A stretch of DNA of 39,153 nucleotides from an uncultured Bacillota bacterium (GCA_937967955.1 CALBUB010000129.1:1-39153), one strand, 5' to 3'; positions 1-8,100 are shown, counted from the first letter of the stretch. Notes: generated from the letters alone by a model not told the origin. Numbers and translations are program-made.

Positions 1-986
1 AGTATTATATTGCTTCCCATAGCTTGTAGATTTTTAGCTATATTTTCTACATCTTCAAACCTCATATTAGTCAGCTTGTCTACTATTACATTAATACCTT
101 TTTTACTTTCAGCCTTTTCTAATAGCTCCTTTGCTATATATTTACTTAATTTTTCCCTTAGTACCCTATTTTCTTTTTTAAGCTTTTCCCTATGGCTATA
201 CAGTTTTTCAACCCTATGGTAGACATTCTTATCTTTACAGGATAGAAGGTTGCTAATGTCTCCTATCTGATAGTTTTTCCAGGTATAATCTTTTAAGGCC
301 CTATTGCCACATACAAATTCTACTCTTATATTCCTCTTATAGGGTTCTACCTTCCTTATTTTAATCAAGCCTATTTCCCCTGTATTTCTCACATGGGTTC
401 CACAACAAGGTGTAAAATCGATTCCATCTATTTCTACTATCCTAATATTAGAGTTTACGACAGGGTCCTTCCTAACAGGTATCCTATGCATATCTTCTTT
501 TTCTACTATGTAGGATTTGATGGGGAAGTTGGAGAATATTATCTTATTGGCAAACTGTTCTACTTTTTCTATTTCTTCCTTGCTGATTGTGGGCAAGTTT
601 ACATCAATATATACGTATTCTTTTCCTATGTAAAAGCCAACAGTTTCTCCATTGAAAAGCTTGTAAAATACAGAAGACAATAGATGCTGGCCTGAATGCT
701 GCTGCATGTAATCGAATCTATTTTCCCAATCTATTGTAAGCCTAGCTTTATCGCTGTGGATGTTGCTTTTAAGCACGTGGATTATATCGTCTCCATCTTC
801 ATATACCTCTAGGACTTCTATTCCGTTTATGTCTCCTTTGTCTCCTGGCTGTCCCCCTGCCAGGTTTGGATAAAAGATGGTTTTATTAGTTTTTACATAG
901 TATTTATTATTCATATATTTCTTCTCAACTATCCTTGCTTCTAACTGCCTTAAATAAGGATTTTGTAGGTAAACTTTTTCTGTCAT
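1..986 (-). CDS. Alanyl-tRNA editing protein, AlaX/AlaRS-editing-domain family (3' end cut off by window)
   Basis: Stand-alone homologue of the alanyl-tRNA synthetase editing region; the family hydrolyses mischarged Ser- or Gly-tRNA(Ala) in the cytosol. The reading frame starts at an ATG on the minus strand at 986, behind an AAGGAATGGTG-type ribosome site, and stays open for 328 codons to base 1, so the C-terminus is missing. The zinc-binding editing residues are visible: HSGQH at residues 97-101 and CCGTH at 194-198 (H97, H101, C195, H198). The conserved NLAGGQPGD glycine-rich segment lies at 41-49. From about residue 255 a charged, probably coiled-coil stretch leads into what should be a DHHA1-like C-terminal part, as in the long AlaX-L type. 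There is no aminoacylation domain upstream, so it is not alaS. It is transcribed divergently from comEC, where Bacillus has comEA/comEB. The family call is firm; tRNA specificity is inferred. Confidence 0.9.
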   Translation of the reverse strand, partial: MTEKVYLQNPYLRQLEARIVEKKYMNNKYYVKTNKTIFYPNLAGGQPGDKGDINGIEVLEVYEDGDDIIHVLKSNIHSDKARLTIDWENRFDYMQQHSGQHLLSSVFYKLFNGETVGFYIGKEYVYIDVNLPTISKEEIEKVEQFANKIIFSNFPIKSYIVEKEDMHRIPVRKDPVVNSNIRIVEIDGIDFTPCCGTHVRNTGEIGLIKIRKVEPYKRNIRVEFVCGNRALKDYTWKNYQIGDISNLLSCKDKNVYHRVEKLYSHREKLKKENRVLREKLSKYIAKELLEKAESKKGINVIVDKLTNMRFEDVENIAKNLQAMGSNII

Positions 987-1025
987 CTTATCACCATTCC
1001 TTTTTATCCCTTTGGCTATATAAAT

Positions 1026-1034
1026 ATATTACCA
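1026..1034 (-). promoter_or_regulatory. Extended -10 promoter for the alanyl-tRNA editing gene
   Basis: On the minus strand this reads TGGTAATAT, an extended -10 element (TGnTAATAT) about 40 bases upstream of the ATG at 986. The region around it is very AT-rich. I see no good -35. The call rests on the motif only. Confidence 0.35.
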
Positions 1035-1072
1035 TTTATTAATAATTTGTAACAGTATTAAAATTGCTCCTA

Positions 1073-1081
1073 TGGTATAAT
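1073..1081 (+). promoter_or_regulatory. Extended -10 promoter (TGGTATAAT) for the small peptide-comEC-holA operon
   Basis: TGGTATAAT is a perfect extended -10 (TGnTATAAT), 32 bases before the ATG at 1113. There is no good -35 at 17 bases, which is usual for extended -10 promoters. It points away from the minus-strand editing gene, so the roughly 125-base gap would be a divergent promoter region. Confidence 0.5.
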
Positions 1082-1112
1082 TTAGTAAAGAAATTGGGAA
1101 AGGTGGGTAGTC

Positions 1113-1214
1113 ATGGATAGGCAATTATTAGGGCGGATGATTACCTTAATAGGCATGCTTATAGTCATATGGACTTTTACTAGGAAAAATAGAAGGAATA
1201 GAAGAAGGAGATAA
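1113..1214 (+). CDS. Small (33 residues) single-pass membrane peptide with arginine-rich tail
   Basis: ATG at 1113 follows an AAGGTGGG ribosome site at the usual distance, and the frame closes with TAA at 1212-1214. The product starts MDRQLLGRMITLIGMLIVIW. It has one hydrophobic segment at about residues 9-22, then a very basic tail rich in Arg, Lys and Asn (FTRKNRRNRRRR). The comEC ribosome site (AGGAG, 1206-1210) lies inside its last codons and the comEC ATG is only 5 bases past its stop, so the two genes are probably translationally coupled. I do not recognise a family. B. subtilis has a different tiny gene, yqzM, on the other side of comEC. The ribosome site, promoter and coupling support a real gene, but its small size keeps confidence moderate. 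Confidence 0.55.
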   Translation: MDRQLLGRMITLIGMLIVIWTFTRKNRRNRRRR

Positions 1215-1218
1215 TTTC

Positions 1219-3693
1219 ATGAAGTATCCTATTGTATTTATTACTATTCCAATCCTGTTAGGGGTAGTTTTTTCCTATTATGTGGAAGTAGATATTCCAG
1301 CAATAATCTTCCTATTAGTATTGGGGTTACTCTTTTGTTTAATAGGTATTAAGCTTAACTACTCTATGACTTTTGGACTAGCTATTATACTCTTCTTGCT
1401 GGGAATGGCTTTATTTAGCTTTAGATTAGAAAGTAGCCAGCTTATAAAATATACGGACAAGCCTGTTAGGATGGTAGGAAGTGTTGAGGAAGTAGTAGAT
1501 ATATCAGAAAATAGGAGTAAATTCATCGTTAGAGTCCATGGGCTTAAAGTTGATAGTAGCTATGTAAAGATAGATGAGAAGTTAATGTTAAACATAATAG
1601 GCCATAGGGATATAAGGCTAGGGGATAGGCTTAGATTCAATGGAGTATTAAGGGAGCCTTTACCAAATACTAATCCTTATCTATATAATCATAAATTAAA
1701 CCTATTGTCCCATGGAATATTCACTACTTGTACCATTAGAGAATACCAAATAGAGGAAGTGGCAAAAGGTAAACTAAATTTTCTTACTGCTTTTAAGGTT
1801 AAGGCTAAGGATAAGGTGGAAAAAGTATTAGATTTGTATCTAGCCCATGATACTAGTACCATAATGAAGTCAATATTATTGGGCAATTATAGGTATCTCG
1901 AGGAAGAGAAGGTAGAACAGTTTCGCAATTTAGGGTTAGCCCATATAATTGCTGTATCAGGCCTCCATATTGGTATAGTGACTAGCCTATTAATATATTT
2001 TTTTGCCTATATGAGAATCAAAAGAAGGCTTAATTTAATAAGCAGTATTATCATAATTTGGGCCTATGCTTATATAATAGGCAGTCCTGTATCAGTTATA
2101 AGGGCAAATATAATGTACACTATTTTACTACTATCTCAGCTTTTTAGAAGGCCTTATGATTCCTTGAACAGCTTATTTTTTGCCTTGCTGTTAATGGTCA
2201 TTATAAACCCTTTTTGGCTATTTCATGTAGGTTTCCAACTGTCTTTTATTACTACTTTTTTTGTAGTCTATTACACACCTAGGATAAGCAGAATATTTTA
2301 CTTTCCAAGGAAAGGTCTTTTCAAAGGCTTATCTTCAATATTTGCAGCCCAGCTTGGTATATTGCCCCTTTTAGCCTATTATTTCAACAGGATACCAACT
2401 GTAGGCCTTGTAGCAAACTTGCTTCTAGTTCCTATATTTAACATTTGCTTAGTGCTAACCATACTACTAGTACCCCTTTCCTTTGTAAGTAGTTATTTAG
2501 CCAGTTCTATGGGGTTGATAATTAATGGCCTACTAAATGTTCAAACTTTAGGCATGAATATATTAAGCTATTTTCCTGTATTGTACATAAAGGTTAGAAC
2601 TCCCTCCATATTGGAGATTATTTTATACTATATTATAATATTTATGGTATTTGATATTATTGGCTATAGAAACATTAAGGAGAGGGCCTTTAGGCTTTTT
2701 TTAATATTTTTTGTAGCTTTTCTGTTAACTACCCAGTTAATGTCAGCTTTAGATAATTCTTTAACCATAGAATTTATCGATGTAGGGCAGGGAGATAGTA
2801 TTTTAATAAGGGGAAAAGAAGGAAATTACTTAATAGACACTGGTGGAGATATATTTGGCCAGTTTCATGTGGGAGAAAATATATTGCTGCCCTATTTAGA
2901 AAAGCAAGGCATATTTAAGCTTAAAGGAGTTTTCATAAGCCATTTTGATATGGACCATTGTGGTAGTTTACCATATTTAATGGATAATATAGATATTGAG
3001 AATTTATACATAGGCTATGTAGATGAAGGCAATGAGTTATATAGGCTTATTAAGGATAAGGCTACTGAAAAAAGAATTCCTATATATATTTTAAAGAAGG
3101 GAGAGTTTTTGAAACTGGCTTCTAATACCCATGCTTTGGTTGTAGGGCCAGATAAAGGTTTACTAGATGTACCTAAAAGGGAAGGTAATGACCTTTCTTT
3201 AGTTTTGCTTATAAAACATTTGGATAAGAAAATCCTCTTTACAGGGGATATAGAAAGAGAAGGGGAGAGGAATGTAGTTGAAAGTTTAAAAACTACTGTG
3301 GACCTATTAAAAGTACCCCATCATGGTAGCAATACATCTTCTTCAGTGGAGTTTTTAGAAAAATTAAAACCTAAAGCTGCTGTTATTTCTGTTGGGAGAA
3401 ATAATATGTTTGGCCATCCCCATGGGGAGGTTATAAAAAGGTATGAGGAAAACAATATAAACCTTTATAGGACTGATAAACTAGGTTTAATTAGGGCCCA
3501 TTTAGATAGGGAGGATTTTGTAATAAACGGCTTTTTAAAGGAAAGGATAGGCTTACTTTATATTATTAAAACTTATAATCTATTTATTTCTAATTTGCTA
3601 TTATGTAGTATACTTATGTATATTGTTATTAGATATTTTACTAAGCTTGATGAGGAGATGAACAGAATTGGACTGGAAAGAGTTTATGAATAA
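1219..3693 (+). CDS. comEC: DNA internalization-related competence protein ComEC/Rec2
   Basis: Polytopic membrane channel thought to carry single-stranded transforming DNA across the cytoplasmic membrane. The 824-residue product has the expected order: N-terminal membrane segments and a soluble OB-like region (about 1-200), the multi-helix Competence domain (about 215-500, with the family motif GLAHIIAVSGLHIGIV near 236-251), and a C-terminal metallo-beta-lactamase domain (from about 515, GQGDSILI). Metal-site motifs are H575-F-D577-M-D579-H580, the GD at 676-677, and VPHHGS at 699-704. After this domain there is another hydrophobic helix at about 786-808. The ATG has an AGGAG site 8 bases upstream, inside the preceding small gene. 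The last 26 bases overlap holA. comEA and comEB are not beside it. It could serve natural competence or be a conserved remnant; this window does not decide. Confidence 0.95.
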   Translation: MKYPIVFITIPILLGVVFSYYVEVDIPAIIFLLVLGLLFCLIGIKLNYSMTFGLAIILFLLGMALFSFRLESSQLIKYTDKPVRMVGSVEEVVDISENRSKFIVRVHGLKVDSSYVKIDEKLMLNIIGHRDIRLGDRLRFNGVLREPLPNTNPYLYNHKLNLLSHGIFTTCTIREYQIEEVAKGKLNFLTAFKVKAKDKVEKVLDLYLAHDTSTIMKSILLGNYRYLEEEKVEQFRNLGLAHIIAVSGLHIGIVTSLLIYFFAYMRIKRRLNLISSIIIIWAYAYIIGSPVSVIRANIMYTILLLSQLFRRPYDSLNSLFFALLLMVIINPFWLFHVGFQLSFITTFFVVYYTPRISRIFYFPRKGLFKGLSSIFAAQLGILPLLAYYFNRIPTVGLVANLLLVPIFNICLVLTILLVPLSFVSSYLASSMGLIINGLLNVQTLGMNILSYFPVLYIKVRTPSILEIILYYIIIFMVFDIIGYRNIKERAFRLFLIFFVAFLLTTQLMSALDNSLTIEFIDVGQGDSILIRGKEGNYLIDTGGDIFGQFHVGENILLPYLEKQGIFKLKGVFISHFDMDHCGSLPYLMDNIDIENLYIGYVDEGNELYRLIKDKATEKRIPIYILKKGEFLKLASNTHALVVGPDKGLLDVPKREGNDLSLVLLIKHLDKKILFTGDIEREGERNVVESLKTTVDLLKVPHHGSNTSSSVEFLEKLKPKAAVISVGRNNMFGHPHGEVIKRYEENNINLYRTDKLGLIRAHLDREDFVINGFLKERIGLLYIIKTYNLFISNLLLCSILMYIVIRYFTKLDEEMNRIGLERVYE

Positions 3694-4720
3694 AGTAAAA
3701 GCTAGAAAGTTAAAGGCAGTATATTTGTTTTATGGTGAAGAAGAGTATCTAATAGATTACATGGTAAACTTTGTTAAGGAACAATTTATAGATGAAAGCC
3801 TTGAATCCCTAAATTATATGGTTCTAGATGGAGAAGAAGTGGAGCTGGATAATATAATAGATGCTTGTGAGACCTTACCTTTTATGAGTGAGAAGAAGGT
3901 GGTGGTAATAAAGGAACTTCCCCATTTGGTAAAAGGAGGACCTAAGGGAGAAGGGCTGAAGGATAAGGATATTAAGTCTTTGGCTGAATATATAGCTAAG
4001 CTAGACCCTTATGTGTGCCTGATATTTACAGTGAAAAGCAAGGATATACTAAAAACTAATAGCCTATATAAGGCTATTAAGAAGGTTGGGGACATAGTTG
4101 AATTTAAAAAATTAAGAGGGAAAGATTTAAATTCTTGGGTAGAGAAGAAATTTAATAGTTTTAACAAAAAAATTTCCAAGACGGATATTAACTATTTTAT
4201 CCAGCAGTCCCATTATTTTGATTCAAACAATCAGAAGACTTTGTACGATTTAGAAAATGAAATAAATAAAATATGTAATTACAGAGCAGGAATTAAGGAG
4301 ATTACGAAGGAGGATATAGACCACATCATGTCCAAGTCCCTAGAAATGAATGTATTCAATTTATTAGCTTCTGTAAGCAACCAAAATGGGGAAGAGGCCC
4401 TTAGGCAATTTAACGAAATATATGTATCCAATCAGCCGGTGCTCCATGTACTATATATGCTTGTAAGACAATTGAGGAATATGTTAAATTATAAGATTTT
4501 GAAAGAAAAGGGCTATTCTAATAGTGATATAAATAAGAAGATGGGCATATCCCCTTATGAGTTTCAAAAGATATCCTTACAAAGTAGAAATTTTACAATA
4601 GGCCAATTAGAAAAGGCCATGTTCTACTGTTTGGAAACGGATAAGAATTTAAAGACTAGTTCTATAGATGAGCGCTTAGCTTTAGAGATACTTATTACAA
4701 ATTTATGCTATAAAATATAA
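3668..4720 (+). CDS. holA: DNA polymerase III delta subunit (clamp-loader HolA)
   Basis: Delta subunit of the DnaX clamp loader, which opens the beta sliding clamp during replication. The 350-residue length and the start MDWKEFMNKVKARKLKAVYL followed by FYGEEEYLID fit the family; the GEEE segment is where delta's AAA+-like domain I begins. Domain III is helical (about 215-350, with the conserved LARQLR-like LVRQLRNML). I chose TTG at 3668 because GAGGAG at 3652-3657 is about 10 bases away and residues from this codon match HolA N-termini; the next in-frame ATG (3686) would cut off the conserved WKEF. The ATG at 3658 belongs to the comEC frame. It overlaps comEC by 26 bases, the same pairing as comEC-yqeN in B. 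subtilis. Confidence 0.93.
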   Translation: MDWKEFMNKVKARKLKAVYLFYGEEEYLIDYMVNFVKEQFIDESLESLNYMVLDGEEVELDNIIDACETLPFMSEKKVVVIKELPHLVKGGPKGEGLKDKDIKSLAEYIAKLDPYVCLIFTVKSKDILKTNSLYKAIKKVGDIVEFKKLRGKDLNSWVEKKFNSFNKKISKTDINYFIQQSHYFDSNNQKTLYDLENEINKICNYRAGIKEITKEDIDHIMSKSLEMNVFNLLASVSNQNGEEALRQFNEIYVSNQPVLHVLYMLVRQLRNMLNYKILKEKGYSNSDINKKMGISPYEFQKISLQSRNFTIGQLEKAMFYCLETDKNLKTSSIDERLALEILITNLCYKI

Positions 4721-4744
4721 AAACTTCGGCGATCCCGAAGTTTT
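4720..4744. terminator. Bidirectional terminator shared by holA and rpsT
   Basis: Perfect 10-bp stem AAAACTTCGG / CCGAAGTTTT (4720-4729 and 4735-4744) with loop CGATC. It ends in T residues on both strands, between two convergent genes, so one hairpin can terminate both. Confidence 0.85.
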
Positions 4745-4749
4745 ATTTA

Positions 4750-5025
4750 TTATACAGCTTCTTTCATTTTTTCATTTAGCTTTTTAGTTAGCTTGCTAAG
4801 CTTTCTAGAAGCATTGTTCTTGTGGATAGTGTTTTTACAAGCTGCTCTCTTTAATTTTTTATCTATAACTTTAAGTAATTCTTTAGCTTCCTCTATATTA
4901 TTGTTTTCTAATGCTAGGTTGAACTTCTTAATATAAGTTTTTATTTCTGATTTCCTTCTTCTATTTATTTCTGTTCTCTTTTTAATAGTTCTAATTCTCT
5001 TCTTTGCAGATCTAGTATTTGCCAA
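4750..5025 (-). CDS. rpsT: 30S ribosomal protein S20
   Basis: Small-subunit ribosomal protein that binds 16S rRNA. The product starts MANTRSAKKRIRTIKKR and is Lys/Arg-rich throughout, as S20 is. I place the start at TTG, bases 5025-5023. From there the product is 91 residues and begins with the family's usual MAN-SAKKR. The GGAGGTG ribosome site ends about 7 bases before it. A GTG at 5034 in the same frame is part of the Shine-Dalgarno sequence itself, so it cannot be the start. The gene is transcribed against its neighbours and sits between holA and gpr, the same position and orientation as in B. subtilis. Confidence 0.96.
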   Translation of the reverse strand: MANTRSAKKRIRTIKKRTEINRRRKSEIKTYIKKFNLALENNNIEEAKELLKVIDKKLKRAACKNTIHKNNASRKLSKLTKKLNEKMKEAV

Positions 5026-5058
5026 CCTATTCACCTCCTCTTTAAATTAACAACAGTT

Positions 5059-5087
5059 ATTTTATCATGAAACTAGATTAATTTCAA
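5059..5087 (-). promoter_or_regulatory. Sigma-A promoter of rpsT
   Basis: On the minus strand: TTGAAA (5087-5082), a 17-base spacer, and TAAAAT (5064-5059). Both boxes are near consensus and the spacing is ideal. The start of transcription would be about 25 bases before the start codon. Confidence 0.7.
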
Positions 5088-5225
5088 GGATTATTAATTT
5101 TGTATACATAAAATTATGTTATTGTAAGAGAATAATTTTAAAAACAAAGCTTGTAAACGGTGGCTCTACCTTTTTATAGGCTTGAATATTTATGTTGTTT
5201 AATAAAAATAGAAAGGAGAATATTT

Positions 5226-6200
5226 ATGTTTAATATAAGAACTGATTTAGCTTTAGAAAGCACCGAATTATATAGAGAAACAGCTAATAAAGAAGCTCCT
5301 GGAATAGAAGTAGAAACTGAAGAAGGAGACAATTATACTGTTACTAGAATAAAGATTGTAGACGAAAATAGCTCAGAGAAATTAGGAAAGCCAAAAGGAA
5401 CCTACATAACTATAGAAGTACCTGGCTTAAAAAATACTGACCAGGATTTAAAAGATGAAATTAGCCAGCTAGTTGCTAAGGAAATAAAAGGTCTTGGTAG
5501 GAATAATGAAAATACTAAAACATTGATAGTGGGTTTAGGAAATTGGAACATAACTCCTGATGCCTTAGGTCCTAAAGTAGTAGATAGGGTATTGGTTACC
5601 AGACAATACTTTATTGCCTACAAAAAAGATAGGGATGAAACGGTGGCAAATGTTTCAGCTATTTCTCCTGGAGTTATGGGCCTTACAGGAATAGAAACTG
5701 GAGAAATAGTAAAAGGAATTGTGGAAAAGACAAGGCCAGATTTGGTAATAGCTATAGACTCTTTAGCAGCCCGCAAAATGAACAGGGTAAGCACAACTAT
5801 CCAGATAGCAGATACAGGCATTAGCCCTGGCAGTGGAGTTGGAAACAAGAGGATAGGTTTAACGGAGGAATATTTAGGAGTCCCTGTTATTGCTATTGGG
5901 GTGCCAACAGTTGTAGATGCAGCCACTATGGTAAATGACACTATGGATATGATAATAAGTTCTATGAGGGAACAGGCCCAAGTGGGCACTGACTTTTACT
6001 CTATGTTAGAAAATATATCTAATGAAGAAAAATATCAATTGATAAGGGAGGTATTGCAGCCTCATATGTCCAATGTATTGGTAACCCCTAAGGAGATTGA
6101 CCAATTGATTGATGATTTGTCAATTATAATAGCTAATGGTTTAAATATTGCCCTACATCCAGGTATTGAGCTTAAAGATGTAAACAGATATTTAAGATAG
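5226..6200 (+). CDS. gpr: Germination protease GPR (spore endopeptidase), apparently without propeptide
   Basis: Aspartic-type endopeptidase that degrades small acid-soluble spore proteins in the first minutes of germination; it is made in the forespore. The product begins MFNIRTDLALE. Two aspartates in conserved segments, TPDALGP (D112) and AIDSLAAR (D178), match the catalytic D127 and D193 of the B. megaterium enzyme. Both are shifted by exactly 15 residues, the length of the propeptide removed from that enzyme. Length is 324 residues. The ATG at 5226 has AAGGAG at 5213-5218. A GTG at 5160 would add 22 residues but has no ribosome site. It is followed by spoIIP, as in Bacillus. I could not find a convincing sigma-F or sigma-G promoter in the upstream 135 bases. 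Confidence 0.95.
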   Translation: MFNIRTDLALESTELYRETANKEAPGIEVETEEGDNYTVTRIKIVDENSSEKLGKPKGTYITIEVPGLKNTDQDLKDEISQLVAKEIKGLGRNNENTKTLIVGLGNWNITPDALGPKVVDRVLVTRQYFIAYKKDRDETVANVSAISPGVMGLTGIETGEIVKGIVEKTRPDLVIAIDSLAARKMNRVSTTIQIADTGISPGSGVGNKRIGLTEEYLGVPVIAIGVPTVVDAATMVNDTMDMIISSMREQAQVGTDFYSMLENISNEEKYQLIREVLQPHMSNVLVTPKEIDQLIDDLSIIIANGLNIALHPGIELKDVNRYLR

Positions 6201-6231
6201 AATATTTTCCTTTCCCTCTCAATATCATCTA

Positions 6232-6260
6232 TCATATGTAGTCCATCTAGTGAATAAAAT
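6232..6260 (+). promoter_or_regulatory. Candidate sigma-E promoter of spoIIP
   Basis: TCATATG (6232-6238), a 14-base spacer, and AATAAAAT (6253-6260). Against the B. subtilis sigma-E consensus KMATATT-N14-CATACAHT this matches 6 of 7 and 6 of 8 positions. It lies 34 bases before the spoIIP ATG. spoIIP is a mother-cell sigma-E gene in Bacillus. The region is AT-rich, so a chance match is possible. Confidence 0.4.
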
Positions 6261-6294
6261 TATTTATTGAATACAAAAACTGAGGAGTGTTTTT

Positions 6295-7455
6295 ATGAGA
6301 GGGAAAGAATATGTAAATAACTACATTATACTTGCTTTAGTCTGTCTTATAGTGTTTAATATAGGAGTTATAATTATAAATTTTGTGAATATGCAGCCTA
6401 AAGATGAAGTAAAGGCAAAAGAGGTATTTAGTCCAAGCCCCCAATGGGAAGACGACTTTTACATGCTGGTTTTAGGTAGAACAAGCTCAATTATTAATCT
6501 ATATAGGAATGAGCGCTTTGGAAATAGAAGCTTTATAAGGGATTTTAATATAAAAGAATTTATAGCTACTAGCTTAAACAATTTGTTTAAAGGCCAATTT
6601 CCTGCCATTATAAATGTAAGTGCAAAGGATTTGGATTTTTTAGATGAAAACAATATAGAAGAATATGATTATGACCCTGAGGTGTTAGAAGATATTATAA
6701 TAATAGATAAGGTGGAAGAGTATGAAGATCTAGTAATTATTAGGGACTCAGAAGGAAAGGTTGCTTTAGAAAATTTACCAGCTCCACTAAATATAAAACC
6801 TTTGAAGGTAGACAAGGATAAGCCTTATATACTTGTTTACCATACCCATGGCACCGAATCCTATTCTTCTTTAGAGAACAATATGCATCATACAACAAAC
6901 AGGAGATATAATGTTACCACTGTTGGAGAAGTATTAGCAAACACTTTAGAAAAAAAGGGCCATAAGGTAGAGCATGTGACTAAATACCATGATATTCCAT
7001 CTTATAATCAATCTTATGCCCAATCATTAAAGACTATACAAGAGAAATTAAGTGGAAATAGCAATCTAAAGATACTACTAGATATACATAGGGACGGCTT
7101 TGACCAAAACGATCCAAAAGTAAAGAAGAATTTAAAAAATCTTTTAAATAAGACCAAGGTGGAGATAGATGGAAAACAAGTGGCTACCTTTTTCTTTGTA
7201 GTTGGGCCTGATTCTCCAAATAAGGATGCTGTTTTAAGCTTTGCTAAATATGTAAAGGCCATATCAGACATAATGTATCCAAATTTATGTACAGGTATAG
7301 TTATTAAACCAGTAGGTAAGTATAATCAATATCTTTCCGATTATTCTGCTTTGATTGAAATAGGAAGTAATCTAAATACTATAGAAGAGGCAAAGGAGAC
7401 GGCTAAATTGGTAGGGGAGATACTTAGTATTGTTATTGATAATATTATAGAGTAA
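6295..7455 (+). CDS. spoIIP: Stage II sporulation protein P, peptidoglycan amidase/endopeptidase
   Basis: Cell-wall hydrolase of the SpoIID-SpoIIM-SpoIIP machine that drives engulfment of the forespore. The 386-residue product has one N-terminal membrane anchor (about residues 9-30) and an extracytoplasmic C-terminal domain. Visible conserved sites are YHTHGTES (H183, E188), LLDIHRDG (H265) and IEIGSN (E355), the set of His and Glu residues expected of the zinc amidase fold. The ATG at 6295 has TGAGGAG 7-8 bases upstream. It follows gpr by 94 bases and has its own candidate sigma-E promoter. lepB begins 52 bases downstream with its own promoter. Confidence 0.93.
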   Translation: MRGKEYVNNYIILALVCLIVFNIGVIIINFVNMQPKDEVKAKEVFSPSPQWEDDFYMLVLGRTSSIINLYRNERFGNRSFIRDFNIKEFIATSLNNLFKGQFPAIINVSAKDLDFLDENNIEEYDYDPEVLEDIIIIDKVEEYEDLVIIRDSEGKVALENLPAPLNIKPLKVDKDKPYILVYHTHGTESYSSLENNMHHTTNRRYNVTTVGEVLANTLEKKGHKVEHVTKYHDIPSYNQSYAQSLKTIQEKLSGNSNLKILLDIHRDGFDQNDPKVKKNLKNLLNKTKVEIDGKQVATFFFVVGPDSPNKDAVLSFAKYVKAISDIMYPNLCTGIVIKPVGKYNQYLSDYSALIEIGSNLNTIEEAKETAKLVGEILSIVIDNIIE

Positions 7456-7459
7456 ATTG

Positions 7460-7488
7460 TTTAATAAAATTGGAGAAGGTGGTATAAT
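7460..7488 (+). promoter_or_regulatory. Sigma-A promoter of lepB, extended -10
   Basis: TTTAAT (7460-7465), a 17-base spacer, and TATAAT (7483-7488) preceded by TGG to give TGnTATAAT. The predicted transcription start is within about 5 bases of the AGGAGG ribosome site, so the leader would be very short. Confidence 0.5.
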
Positions 7489-7507
7489 ATAAGCCAGGAG
7501 GGATAAC

Positions 7508-8056
7508 ATGAAGGAAGAAAAGAAAAAAAGTAATAGTAGTGAGATTATTGAATGGATAAAGAGCATACTGTTGGCTATAATTATAGCCGTGTTTATAAAG
7601 ACTTTTTTATTTAATACAACTTATGTATTGGGTAATTCTATGTATCCAACCTTATATGAAAGAGACAGGCTTTTTGCTAATAAGATTCCTCTATATTTTT
7701 CAGGTCCTGATAGGGGTGATATAGTAATTTTAGAAGCCCCTGACGATCCAGACAAGGATTATATAAAGAGGGTTATAGCTATTGGTGGAGATACTGTATC
7801 CATAATAGATGGTAAGGTATACCTAAATGGAAATCTATTAAAGGAAGACTATATAGAGGAAGATGCCTATACCCATGTATATGGACAAAACTATTGGGAA
7901 GTGCCAGAAGGCCATGTATTCGTGTTGGGAGATAATAGGCGAGATGGGGCTAGTAAGGATAGCAGGTATTTTGGCTGTGTTCCACTAGAATCTATAAAAG
8001 GGATAGTCAATTTTAGGTATTTTCCCTTTAATCACAGATTTGGTAGGCTAAAATAG
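7508..8056 (+). CDS. lepB: Type I signal peptidase
   Basis: Membrane serine protease that removes signal peptides from exported proteins. At 182 residues it is the short Gram-positive SipS type: one N-terminal membrane segment (about 17-35), then an extracytoplasmic catalytic domain. The catalytic pair is S44 in GNSMYPTL and K87 in YIKRVIAIGGD; the conserved box GDNRRDGASKDSR follows near the C-terminus. The ATG follows AGGAGGG. It lies between spoIIP and the lepA region, where B. subtilis has yqxA, so its position next to sporulation genes is a local feature. Its own sigma-A-like promoter suggests vegetative expression. Confidence 0.95.
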   Translation: MKEEKKKSNSSEIIEWIKSILLAIIIAVFIKTFLFNTTYVLGNSMYPTLYERDRLFANKIPLYFSGPDRGDIVILEAPDDPDKDYIKRVIAIGGDTVSIIDGKVYLNGNLLKEDYIEEDAYTHVYGQNYWEVPEGHVFVLGDNRRDGASKDSRYFGCVPLESIKGIVNFRYFPFNHRFGRLK

Positions 8057-8100
8057 TATAATGTTTGCTCTTTTTTGGAACACTAATAATGGTGGTAATA

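Noticed and set aside
393..683. Plus-strand open frame of 96 codons near the window start
   Set aside because: It is the antisense shadow of the alanyl-tRNA editing gene, whose zinc motifs are plain on the minus strand.
5042..5225. Forespore (sigma-F or sigma-G) promoter for gpr
   Set aside because: GTATA at 5102-5106 and an AGAATA-containing box at 5125-5134 resemble the two halves, but the spacing is about 3 bases too long and the GG of the -10 is missing.
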